Assembly: GCA_040954595.2 (NCBI GenBank)
Contig: CM082592.2
Coordinates: 5,084,001-5,148,000, forward strand
Origin: Balanoglossus misakiensis
Taxonomy: Eukaryota; Hemichordata
Reading direction: 5' to 3'
DNA length: 64,000 nucleotides
The notes beneath the pieces were generated by a model. That model worked only from the letters and a program-made list of their open reading frames with translations. It ran no database searches and was not told the DNA's origin. Positions within the stretch are counted from its first letter, which is position 1. Each line of letters begins with the position of its first letter. Positions 1 through 59,162 of the stretch are shown piece after piece. The position numbers and the translations under genes are program-made.

Positions 1-1105
1 CCCAGGTTAAAACAGAAACATGCAGGAAAGAGATGACATATTTCCTCCTGGGAGTGCCTATGTTCGCCGTACCAATAATTCTCAATGGGTTAACCTCAAA
101 TGCACCAGACAGACTGCGTCAAAGATGTTTTTATTTTTCCCCTTTAGCAAGTAAACTTACTCGGAATTTATTGAAATGTCGATTGCCGAGAATTGGGTCA
201 GTGGTAGTCAGGCGCAGTGCGCGCGTTAAACTTTTAGTAACTACATCAGAGATGCGGAGATAAAATGGCGACTGTTCCGAACGATTTCGAGTCTTGGCTG
301 GCACTCGCTCGTGTCAGATAGTTTTGGCCTTGCAACGTTCGTACGTAAGTTAATTTCTATGTATATATGGTACTCATCTAAAATTAGATCAGACACAACA
401 TATTAAGACCACTATATATGACACGTAACATCCTGTCCTCCAAGAATAGTTGACTGCAACTGCCCTGGTGTTTTTGTAATGGCCCTTTAACTATATAAAT
501 ATCACATTTTTTTCGCTACCTTGGACTAAGTTGACTTTAAAGTTACAAGCAATCGAGGCAATTACCGAACAATCACGTGACCGGCGTCGTCAATCACAGC
601 TTTCATTCGCCTGTTTTAGATATCGCACGTAAATGTGACAACGGCGACGCGCTTGCAATTGTATTTGTTCACTTTCATCTTGCTTGCATGCATGCATGTG
701 ACACGGTGAAGCCAATTTCAATATAGGCTACCTGAATCGCGAAGCGGATTTACGCCTGCGCCGCTGGGTAAATTACCGAGGGGGTGAAATCGCGATAAAT
801 AGAATTTCCCGGAGAAGCTGTAACGCGCGGCGTTTTACATAAAATTAATGCGAGGATTGAGACTGCCAGGTATACGTGTCAAGAAGCTGAGGGAATTCTT
901 TGTGTTCTCCGAGGCGAACGAGGACGGACGTGTCTGTACCCTTCTCCTCTCCATCCCGTCTGTCACGGTTCTGTGCGCATATTGAGCTCCTCTCGTGTCA
1001 TTGTCATGTCTCCGGAGTCAACGACGAAGATTATTGTGATTTCTTCCCTTCTGCCTGGAATTTACTTCTGACGTCGTTCTGTGTCAGCTCTCTCGCCGCC
1101 GAGTG
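1..1105. other. Upstream flank and 5' leader of the receptor gene
   Basis: No coding exon is supported here. The stretch is AT-rich on the left and more GC/CpG-containing from about 720 to 1105, next to the first coding exon, which suits a promoter-proximal region and 5' UTR. There are TATA-like strings near 360 and 490, but nothing ties them to a transcription start. The short open frames here show no recognisable protein. Confidence 0.5.
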
Positions 1106-50117
<49,012 letters not shown>

Positions 50118-50895
50118 AGGGCGCGAGGCGAGATCGACCTGCATGCCTGCAAGAAATTAAACACACTGGTGTATCACAACCAAAGATTGGGGGCGCCGTT
50201 TACCCGCACCCCCCCCCCCCCCCGACCGAGAGTGTGTGGAAGTACATTGCAGACTCTATCTCTCACAGTCCCCGGCTCTCGCCGTATGACCAAAGTCGTC
50301 GTTTTGTCGCCATTTCTCATGAATTGTTCATTTAAGAGTTCTGAGCCCAGTAGAAAGAAATAAATGAATCTATTCGTTCGTATTCTACAAGAATTTATTC
50401 TTGAAAATACAAAAATGTTCATACACACGCTACTAATGTACTTGTACGATTCGAAAGTACGCAATAAAATGGCATATAAGTTGTGTTAATGGCACTATCC
50501 GATTTGAGATTCGGATATCACGATACATGTATTTTCCCTCGCAAATAATTATATGGCTACTTTACCAATGTTTTGCGCCCTCAAATAAAATGAAGATAAC
50601 CCTGGAACTACAGGAACAGGTTTATGAGCTTAAAATTCAACTATGTATGACGTAATGTCGTAGAAATCGACAGACTGGTTTTGCTATTTAAAACACAGTT
50701 ACTCAGCTATGGTCGCACTCGTGTGTGCGTGGCGATGGCCAGATGCAATGTTAGTATCGGGTGCTGCTATAGACGATGTTCTTCGCAGCACTAATACAGA
50801 GCTGCATGCAAGCCAAATCGTCAACCCAGCAGCACCTGCTACAATCATTGCAGCTAAGAGACGGCCACTGTGTTTTCCTAAAAAACTCCACGGGT
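50118..50895. other. 3' UTR of the receptor gene and short convergent intergenic space
   Basis: The 3' UTR holds a run of 15 C (50209-50223). AATAAA occurs at 50359-50364 and again at 50463-50468, and either could direct polyadenylation. Gene A ends on the opposite strand at 50896, so the two genes converge tail to tail with only a few hundred bases between them. No other gene is seen. Confidence 0.7.
50359..50364 (+). terminator. Candidate poly(A) signal of the nAChR gene
   Basis: AATAAA 242 bases after the stop codon. A second copy at 50463-50468 is an equally good candidate. No cleavage site can be confirmed from sequence alone. Confidence 0.5.
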
Positions 50896-51545
50896 TTATT
50901 GATATTCAGCCAACAATTCCTTGATTTCTTCCATCTCCAGCTTTTCATCCAGTTCTCGCTTGGCATCGGGGGTAAGTGTGTCCAACATTCTCACCAAGTT
51001 CCGAAGCTTACGCGCGGTGACAATGGAACCTGGCAACGAAAAGTAATTCGTGAAGGTTTAAAGGTATACGGTCACCTATGCAAATATAGCCAGAGTTACC
51101 ATGGCAAACTGAGATTTTCAGTGGGTGACAAACGCGAAAAAAAAGAGCGCCACCATACGTTCTTAAGAACACTCAAATATGCCGTTTCTGCCATATATGG
51201 GCGTATGTAAATTGGTTGTGACCGTATACCTTTAAAGCATGACACCTAAAGCTAAGGGTGATCGTTAGCGGGCGCTTTGGGGTTCGCAAAAAAACATGTA
51301 CATGTACAAAACAACTAACCTCGGGCTGGAAAGCACATCCCAGTATGCATATATTCGATGTAACGACATGTCTCTCCGTCCGGACAGTCGACACGACTGC
51401 AGTCGTCTTAATAATGAAATTAGGAAAGAAAACATATAGTGAGTTACATGTATGACAGAGAGAGGTATGACAATAGGTAGAATAGTGTTGTTGTTGTTGT
51501 CGTCATTGTTTTTGTTGTTCTTGTTGTTAATTGACGTTATTGTTT

Positions 51546-51626
<81 letters not shown>

Positions 51627-51753
51627 TGTTTTGTTTTGTTCTGGCGAAATACTCACCACGCTTGATAGTATCCCTTTCTGGAAAGAGTATCCCAGCGTTT
51701 ACGACGAGAGGAATTGCGATCAGCAGCAGGGCAAACATGTAAAGGTGCGACAT
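50896..51753 (-). CDS. Gene A: small secreted protein, 76 residues, no cysteine modules
   Basis: Two coding exons on the minus strand, 51753-51657 and 51029-50896, give 76 residues. A signal peptide (MSHLYMFALLLIAIPLVVNA) leads into GILFPERDTIKRG. The second exon encodes an amphipathic helical tail (KLRNLVRMLDTLTPDAKREL...ELLAEYQ) ending at TAA, and AATAAA overlaps that stop. A noncoding first exon (about 52420-52328) with donor gtaagc lies upstream. The signal exon is nearly identical to that of gene B, and the tail is a diverged homologue of B's last exon (LVR-L-L). No module exon was found in its intron, which holds a long AAC microsatellite. A KR pair could be a processing site. I know no named family for it. 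Confidence 0.82.
51552..51624. repeat. (GTT)n microsatellite in the gene A intron
   Basis: More than twenty consecutive TTG units, AAC on the gene A strand, flanked by degenerate GTT runs from about 51488. It ends about 30 bp from the donor of the signal-peptide exon. Confidence 0.95.
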
Positions 51754-52327
51754 CGTGGATCCTGTCAATAAAATCATATCATACCGTTCATTGCCCTAAT
51801 TATATGAATGGTCCTACAGCGCGCATGCACACACTCTCACTTTAATCTCTTTCTGATGATTGACCTCTTCCACAGAAAAGGGCGGTGGACAATGAACGAC
51901 CTCCTGAACGCCCTTGGTTTCAGATCTCCTTAGAAAATCAACCAAATACAGCATTTATCTAAATTCTTTTTGCATAAAAAAAAACTATTGGGAATGATCC
52001 TTGCAGGGTACGTTGACTCTTAGCATTTTTATTCATGTAAGGAAAACAATTGTCTTCGGACGGCCACGATCTCCATCTGCCCGGTCTACATACAGGACTG
52101 CCGATTAAAAGCCCTTTGAAGCCGTCAACTCTGGTGAAAGCAACAGGTGTCTCGCAGACGCTAGACCGTCGTTAAGGTTGGGCGGTTGTGATTTAACCGA
52201 GATTTAACGAGCTGCACCCATAAGATATTTACGAAATGGTGTTGGGGCCGTCATCTGGTATACATGTAATGGCTTCGCGATTAACTATGGAGGCAAACGT
52301 TTCCCAAAAATATTAAGCAATGCTTAC

Positions 52328-52420
52328 CCGGTTGTCGAAATTGTCCCGAGAGTTTGTTCTTCTCAGCGAGCAGCAGCTACTTGGTGGTCGTCGTCGCCGG
52401 ACTTGATCCTATACAGCAAC
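52328..52420 (-). other. Gene A noncoding first exon (approximate 5' end)
   Basis: The donor at 52328 (CGG|gtaagc) is matched by the homologous donor of gene B at 58016. The 5' limit is set only by distance from the TATA box. Sequence between the two (GTATAGGATCAAGTCCGGCG) is conserved between the paralogues. Confidence 0.65.
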
Positions 52421-52446
52421 CCCGGCTGAAACTCACAACACCCCTA

Positions 52447-52454
52447 ATATATAT
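52447..52454 (-). promoter_or_regulatory. TATA box of gene A, with upstream CCAAT and GC boxes
   Basis: ATATATAT within GGGATATATATTAGGGG on the minus strand. About 30-70 bp upstream a block conserved with gene B contains ATTGGCTGG (an inverted CCAAT box) and GGGCGGAGC (a GC box). Conservation of spacing in both paralogues supports a real core promoter. Confidence 0.75.
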
Positions 52455-54259
52455 CCCTCTGAGTACGACCAAGGGTCTTTGCTCCGCCCACCAACGTATA
52501 CCAGCCAATGAAATCACTGACATTATTGGTTTACCCGAAAAATACATTAGCGCTTGTCATTGGTGATCTCTCGGGCATGCATACCTGGGACCGAGCAGCT
52601 TCGTCCTCGTTCGGTCTGCCATGTGATAGTTACAAACACTAGTTTAATTTTCTATTCTACACTTTTTCGTGGATTTTCCTCTCACTCGCAAATTTACCAT
52701 AATGTGTCGAAAATAACGTTTTGAAAGGGTAACCAACACGACGTTTTTTTGTAGAATTGACATGTTATAAAATTAAACGGTATTTATCTTCCCACTTTTG
52801 CGTCATTTAAATACGGCGTGTACTTCGCAAAAACAACAAAAAACAGCAGATTCCATAGTCTTTGAAATCCCATGGCGCAATCTAGACCACTCCCAACAAA
52901 AAGAACGTTCCAGTTCATATACCCCCACTTAAGAATATCGACCTGTAATTTTTAGATTCAAGTCACGTTTTGCATTCTTTTTTATGCGCTATTCTGGTGT
53001 GTTATTGACGCCAATATTTCATGACAATTCTTGCAGTCACGTGGGAATGCGACCTTTCTGACGTACAAGCTTCCCTTGCTAATGTGACTTGTGGCATGTT
53101 GATAAAAAAAACTCGTCAAATTCAATATTTGCTGTGTTTAATCCGATCGCACACAAAAGATTAATTTACCCAATCAAAGTGAACATCTTGAATTTCGCAT
53201 CCGATAGGGGTAATACACTGGAACAGTATGAGGAGAAATGTAGCGTCGACGAAAACTACAACCTCCCAAGGTGTCTTCGCAAAGGACCGTGCCACACCCA
53301 AAACCAGACTCCCATGACGACCCCTGTTCTAAATCATGTATGCAGTACTTCGCATAGTGTAGCAAACACTCGAAATTTTAATGGCCACGGTGTGTTGACA
53401 AAGCCTCCTGTTCAGTAGAGGTGAATGAAGCGAACGGCATTCAGTGCAGAATTTAAGCTCATCTCTCTCTCTCTCTCTCAAATTGATGCCGTCGACCTTT
53501 CTCAACAATATACGCTCCAATTACATTTCGCCCAACGCACAACCAGTGTAAACACTAGGGACCTGTTCCTTTGCACTCGAATACACAAAGCGCTACATGG
53601 TCATGCACGTAAAACACTGCGAGGTGAGTGTATTGATGTGAAGTAAGTTAACACTCATGGAAACGGTTGCAAGCATTCACTGTGACGGGCGTGACCGGTC
53701 GCATTCCAAGTTATATCGGTTCATGCTCGAAAACTATAATAGAGCTTTGAAACATGACTGATGTATAGAGATTGATTTACTTGTAAACTTGTAAGCGAAA
53801 TGTAACCTCAACAGTAAAAAAAGTAACCCCAAGCGATTACGGCTTGCAATGGTCGACAAGAGTATTCTTTTGCGAATCAATAGGTCTTTGTATAGCTTTT
53901 TAAACTCGCCCACTCTCAAAACAAACCTAGCCTTAAAAATTTTGTTAAAGGTACACGACGTGTATCCAAAGGGCATTCGCCCCCCGAAAAACAAGTATCG
54001 TTTGGCGTTGATGGCGCACATTCAATCATTGGAGGTGGACCCGGCAGAAGATGATGTTCATGCACTAAATTAGTCCCAGTTTGATGTCTTTCCATCAGTC
54101 CACCAGTCTGGTAGGAAAATGTCCTCATAAGACAAAACAAGTCCGCGCATTTCCTGTGTCATCGAGTCGTGTAACACATAGATACTCTGTCACACACACT
54201 CACAATACTTCATATACAGGCTTTCAAATGACAAAATAAGGTTAATGGTTAAATTTAAA
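52455..54259. other. Intergenic DNA between genes A and B, upstream of A
   Basis: No gene is supported. The part from about 53300 to 53950 is homologous to 59150-59620 upstream of gene B. Shared stretches include AAATCATGTATG, TAGCAAACAC, TTGACAAAGCCT and GCGAATCAATAGGT. It is therefore part of the same tandem duplication. A short (TC)n tract lies at about 53463. Confidence 0.7.
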
Positions 54260-54265
54260 TTTAAT
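54260..54265 (-). terminator. Candidate poly(A) signal of gene B
   Basis: ATTAAA on the minus strand, 80 bases after the stop codon. It is the only near-canonical hexamer I saw close downstream. Confidence 0.35.
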
Positions 54266-54344
54266 CTACTTAAATGTCCTTTGAAGTGGTTAGTGATGAT
54301 ATCAGCCTATATTTCCTGTTGGGTCACGGTGACTCCGATTACTT

Positions 54345-57096
54345 TCAGTCACGCTGATGTTTAAGTACCAGCAATTTCTTCACTATTTTCTTTTCCTCTG
54401 CGGTTAGGTCAAGACTTTCCAGCGTCCGAACCAACTCGCTTTTCGCTGCAGACGAAAGGCAAGGCCATCAAATTAGGAAAGTTTGACTCTGCCGTGGAAT
54501 CTTCGGTCAAGTGGTGATGATGCATGGTTCAAAAGCACTTTCAGAAATTAAATAACCGGTGGGAAGGGGTCAGTGATTTTGTAAACACACACACACCAAA
54601 GCACAGCGCAGAAAATCCCCCCCCCCCCCCCGTCAAAGGCCGGAGTATTAAGTGACAAGTCCCAAGAATTTGCTTTCGGAACTACTTTGGCCGAAATTTT
54701 AAATTGACTATATATCCTACTCCACCACCTGCAGCGAGGCTGGACAGCAGTGGAAGGGTTAACTGATACATTATGATGGTGCTTACCTGCCACGCAGTAA
54801 GCGTCGCCATGGTGGTTCTCTAAACACGTCTGACCTTCAGGACAATCATGGCGCCAGCAGCCATAACCTGCAAAGGACGGTGATGTGTCGTTACTAGATA
54901 TATCCATCCGCCTATGCATAAATAGTCTGAGATGCAAAGTTTTCATGCTCTCTTGTAATTAAAACCAATGGTTCCTGACATATTAAACTGTTACACTGGT
55001 AACAAATTCCGGGACTTATTTCTGGTAAAGCATCTAACAATCGAAACGCTAGTAGATATTTACGTTTGTCACTGCTACGAAGTCCAGGGGCATCAGCTGT
55101 AAAATGAAAAAAAAAAACAATAACTTAGGTGATGTTTTTATTTTTGTATGCATGATACTATAAGTGTGTAACATTGTTGTTTGGTAGTCACAAATTATGA
55201 CGAACCCGCTAAATGTGGAAAGCGACCTATTTGTGTGTAGAATAGCCGGCTACTACATCATACACCCAGACTGAATAGATCATGATGCGTGGAAATACTC
55301 TTGTGCTCTTACTTACTGTTTACGCAATAAGCATCTCCATATTGGTTCTCCAAACAGGTTTGTCCCTCGTCACATTCATGACGCCAGCAGCCATAACCTG
55401 CAAAGATGTCGATTTGTGGTCATTTGAATAAATCATTCACCCATGCAATAAGAAAGTATGGATTCTTATACCTTGGTTTGACTCCTCAATGCTATCAATG
55501 TCTATCATATAAGTATTTCTCCACTTTCCCTGAATAAATCACTGTGGTGTAACTTAAAACGCCACACGCCATCTCAAAAACTGATGCCGTGCGAATATAC
55601 GTAGTGGTTATATACCATCGCTAAAGAAATGCGGAAAAATAGAAAAGATTGGAGATATTTACGTTTTTCATTGCTTCGAGTTCCAGCAGATTTTTCTGTA
55701 ACGCAAAAAGAAAAGAAAACACGATGATAATATACGTAATTACGTGCATATTTTGTAAACAGCATTCGGTTCGTCAATAGGCTGGTTACAACGTAGCCAT
55801 CAGAAAGAGAGAGAGAGAACACAAACAAACAAACAAACAAACAAACAAACAAACAAACAAACAAACAAACAAACAAACAAACAAACAAACAAACAAAATT
55901 ACATTCACGGTATGAGTGATAGTAGAAACTAAATAACCTAGATATCATTGAATGAAATACACCGTTTCTTCAATATTCTTTTGGGTTCGAATCCTCCAGG
56001 ACTCTCCATCGCCTGTAGCCAGGCTGGACAGCAGCGGTGGAAGGGTTAACTTATATATTATGATGGTGCTTACCTGCCAGGCAGTAAGCGTCGCCATGAT
56101 GGTTCTCTAAACACGTCTGACCTTCAGGACAATCATGGCGCCAGCAGCCATAACCTGCAAATGACGGTGATGTGTCGTTACTAGATATATCCATCCGCGC
56201 ACGCATAAATAGTCTGAGATTCAAAGTTTTCTATGTATCCATGTAATTAAAATCACCGGTTCCGGGGCATGATGATTACTTTGGTAATGTATTCCGTGAC
56301 TTAATTCTGGTAAAGCATCTAACCAATGAATCGAAACGCTAGTAGATATTTACGTTTGTCACTGCTACGAACTCCAGGAGCATCAGCTGTAAAATGAAAA
56401 AAAAAAGCATGATGTTTTTATTTTTGTATGCATGTTAAGTGTGTAGCATTATTGTTTGGTAGTTGCAAATTAAGACAAAACAATTCTGGTGCCTATTGTA
56501 TGTAGAATAGCCGGCAACTACATCATACACCCAGACTGAATAGATCATGATGCGTGGAAATACTGGATCTCTTGTGCTCTTACTTACTGTTTACGCAATA
56601 AGCATCTCCATATTGGTTCTCCAAACAGGTTTGTCCCTCGTCACATTCATGACGCCAGCAGCCATAACCTGCAAAGATGTCGATTTGTGGTCATTTGAAT
56701 AAATCATTCATGCCAAAAAGAAAGTATGGATACTATTTGTTTAATTTTGTATGGGATCTTGCAACTACATTGGCCAAAAGAAAGCGCATGACGTCACAGA
56801 AACCGAATATCTATTAGAATATCTGAAAATTTTCAGACCAGAATCTAAACAAAGGACGGTGATATTTACGTTTGTCGCGATCGATGTCTCGATCTCCAAG
56901 AGTGTCTTCTGTAAAATAAGAATAAACATGATTATGACGACGACGACGACGATGATATTGGTGGTGATGTGGCGGTGATATTGGAATATCTCAGTTACTC
57001 ACCACTTTCCATGGTTTCCCTATTAGGAAAGAGTATCCCGGCGTTTACGACGAGAGGAATTGCGATCAGCAGCAGGGCAAACATGAAACGACGCAT
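54345..57096 (-). CDS. Gene B: secreted protein with four FOLN-like cysteine modules
   Basis: Ten coding exons on the minus strand: 57096-57003, 56908-56870, 56668-56588, 56386-56354, 56154-56074, 55695-55663, 55397-55317, 55096-55064, 54867-54787 and 54445-54345. They sum to 657 nt, or 218 residues. A signal peptide leads into AGILFPNRETMES, then four copies of a module starting RYGCWRH[D/E]C. Short linkers of 10-13 residues alternate with the modules, and the protein ends in a helical tail (LVRTLESLDLTAEEKKIVKK). The cysteine spacing C-x4-C-x5-C-x9-C equals that of the FOLN module of SPARC. Every module is preceded by K-R formed across a splice junction, so processing into separate peptides is possible. 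All inner introns are phase 1, making each exon exchangeable. The role is unknown: extracellular signal, binding protein or peptide precursor are all open. Confidence 0.88.
54787..54867 (-). CDS. Gene B module 4 (D type), 81-nt exon
   Basis: The exon encodes YGCWRHDCPEGQTCLENHHG and then DAYCVA. It is nearly identical in DNA to module 2 at 56074-56154, including flanking intron sequence such as the TGATGTGTCGTTACTAGATA stretch upstream of each. Confidence 0.9.
55317..55397 (-). CDS. Gene B module 3 (E type), 81-nt exon
   Basis: The exon encodes YGCWRHECDEGQTCLENQYG and then DAYCVN. The 81-nt exon is identical in DNA to module 1 at 56588-56668. The adjacent introns also match, so the pair arose by a recent duplication. 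Confidence 0.9.
55822..55897. repeat. (CAAA)n microsatellite in a gene B intron
   Basis: About nineteen uninterrupted AAAC units between modules 2 and 3, preceded by a short (GA)n tract. Its complement (GTTT)n gives a spurious Phe-Val-Cys-Leu open frame. Confidence 0.96.
56074..56154 (-). CDS. Gene B module 2 (D type), 81-nt exon
   Basis: The same as module 4 except for Leu in place of Val after the last cysteine. It is preceded by the 33-nt linker exon 56386-56354 encoding TDAPGVRSSDK. Confidence 0.9.
56588..56668 (-). CDS. Gene B module 1 (E type), 81-nt exon
   Basis: The first of the four modules. The linker exon before it (56908-56870, 39 nt) encodes EDTLGDRDIDRDK, which differs from the other linkers in length and charge. 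The K-R pair is again formed across the splice junction. Confidence 0.9.
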
Positions 57097-58015
57097 CGTG
57101 AATCCTGTCAATGAAATCGTAGGATAACTTTTACTGCACTGATACAATTAAAAGTGAATAGACATATAGCGCGCGCGCACACACACACACACACGCACAC
57201 AGATACGAACTTACATGGAGGGAGATACAATGTATAGGGAAAGGTCACACATCACTAAATTCGTAGACAAAGTGGTCTACATATTTACTATCGATTAAAA
57301 CTCTTTGATCTTCTAGTGTCTATGCTTGAAGCCGCCAACTCTGGTATAAGCAACAGGTACCCTAGACCACAGACAGCGTGTCTTATCACAAAAAATCTCA
57401 CTGACCCAACCACCAAAACAGGGAGACCCGACGTTAGGGCGGGTGGTTTTAGCTAGAAGTTGTGGTCACCTTGACCCCTGTGGCCAAGTCACTTCTGATT
57501 ATTTCATAGGTCTGTAACAACACGTAGGGACGATATGCAACTTTTCGGGGAAAATTGCCTCAGAATAACAGTCACTTGACCGGTAAATATGTGTCCCTGT
57601 AATGCGTACGATTCACGGTAAAGCTGCGAGAACTTGCGATTCGCTACTCAATCTCACGGTTTCTTTGAATAAAGCTACCCTATATCTTTTGATTTACGGT
57701 TGGAGTGTCATTTTTTAACTTCACACGCAAAAATCGCATGTGTAGTGCCTCACACCGGAGCCCTGGAAAACTCTGCATCAAACGAACCTGATAACACATT
57801 CACGCCACTCAGTTTGTCTCCTTACCGAATGAATTTATAGGGGTCGGAGTGACTTTAGGTGTCGGGGGTCGGAACGGCCAGGGGTCGAAGTGACTAGAAA
57901 CCGTTGAACGAGCCCCACCCATACCAAATTTACGAAACTTCGTTATGGCCGTCATTCTGGCTACGCGATTACCTATGGAGTTAAACTTTTTCCAACAGTA
58001 TAAATCAATGCTTAC

Positions 58016-58105
58016 CTGGTTGTCCAAATTGTCCCGAGAGTCTGGTCTTCTCAGCAAGCAGCAGCTACTTGGAGGTCGTCGTCGCCGGACTTGATCCTAT
58101 ACAGC
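58016..58105 (-). other. Gene B noncoding first exon (approximate 5' end)
   Basis: The donor ACCAG|gtaagc at 58016 is homologous to that of gene A. The upstream limit is inferred from the TATA box. It splices to the exon beginning at 57104, eight bases before the ATG. Confidence 0.65.
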
Positions 58106-58132
58106 AACCCAGGTTGAAGCTCACAACACCCC

Positions 58133-58140
58133 AATATATA
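58133..58140 (-). promoter_or_regulatory. TATA box of gene B
   Basis: GGGATATATATTGGGG on the minus strand, in the same setting as the gene A box. The conserved inverted CCAAT and GGGCGGAGC block lies at about 58168-58200. Confidence 0.75.
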
Positions 58141-58509
58141 TCCCTCTGAATACAACCAAGGCTCTTTGCTCCGCCCACCAACGTATACCAGCCAATGAAA
58201 TCACTCAAGCTCACTGCATTGATTGGTTTACCCGAAAAATACAAAGCGCCGGTCATTGGTGAACCTTCGAACGTGCATACCTGGAACATCTTCGTCCTCG
58301 TTCGGTCTGCCATGTGATGGACAGGAAATATATAGCCTGTCTTTAATTATCATTGCACTATTGACGTGAATATACATGTATATGAAAATGCAGGAATGTA
58401 ACATCTCAATTTGCACTAACATCATTTCTTTGACCTCCACAAGGTGTCTTTGCAAGTGACGACACCCTACCAAAAACAGACACACCACGACGTACCCTGT
58501 TATAAATCA

Positions 58510-59149
58510 GAATGAAGTGGTCAAGAAGCACCAACTCTTGGACACAGTGTTCTTCACTACAAACTAATTTTATTTCCGACGTTTCGTGGGCTTAATCCCA
58601 CTTCATCAGGGTAAAAATAAGAGGTTTAAACTAAAATACGCAAAGGCGGATAGGAGGCAAAGGAACACTGTACTCACTTGCCGGGAGCCAAAGTGGAGCT
58701 GACAGAGATTTTGAATGTATGGCAGGTGTTGCGTAAGACTGACAAGTCGGGGTGATTTACATAAAATGCGGGAAAATTATGATGTGTAAATTACCTTGTA
58801 GTGACTAAAAATAGCTGGAGTACATACAGAAAGCCAAGCTGCGAGAGACTGTTGTAGCAAAAACTTGTAGTAATAAATGGAATAAAATGAACGCCTACTA
58901 AAAACAACTCAAGATAAGATAAAATATCGAAGGAAACGGTAAACGGGTTTTACAAAATTGCAGGTATAGTGTCCAATGAAAAAATCCACTTTGTTTCTGT
59001 AATGTCCCTGGTGTGTTTATCATCTTTACACAACGATTCCAAGATGACCACTTTCGTGTTTTTTAACAGAGTGGTTGGGTTGATTAAAATGTTGGCTCAC
59101 AAATAGGGCTGGATTCTCAGGGTCGTTGTTTTTACATTTTATCATACTT
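58510..59149 (-). mobile_element. Truncated Penelope-like retroelement with target-site duplication
   Basis: CTGTTATAAATCA occurs at 58497-58509 and again at 59150-59162, flanking 640 bp. The homologous site upstream of gene A has a single CTGTTCTAAATCA and no insert, so this is a true insertion. On the minus strand the insert starts with an open stretch encoding NPALFVSQHFNQPNHSV. After a frame break it encodes KHTRDITETKWIFSLDT. Both resemble the GIY-YIG endonuclease end of Penelope-like elements (HFN-PGHS, then ...W-I..L.T). It ends with a hammerhead-like motif (58577-58612). It is 5'-truncated, frame-broken and inactive. Confidence 0.72.
58577..58612 (-). ncRNA. Hammerhead-ribozyme-like motif in the Penelope-like fragment
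   Basis: The minus strand reads CTGATGA, then a stem GTGGG/CCCAC closed by ATTAAG, then GAAAC and GTC. These are the conserved boxes of a hammerhead core in the right order. Penelope-like elements are known to carry such motifs. One extra A after CTGATGA departs from the canonical core, so self-cleavage is not assured. Confidence 0.5.
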
Positions 59150-59162
59150 CTGTTATAAATCA

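Noticed and set aside
55574-55948. Minus-strand open frame with an FVCL repeat
   Set aside because: It arises from the (CAAA)n microsatellite. Only the 33-nt linker exon 55663-55695 inside it is supported as coding.
55983-55996. GGTTCGAATCC, a tRNA T-loop-like string
   Set aside because: No acceptor stem, D-arm or anticodon arm can be formed around it, and the flanks are homologous to another gene B intron.
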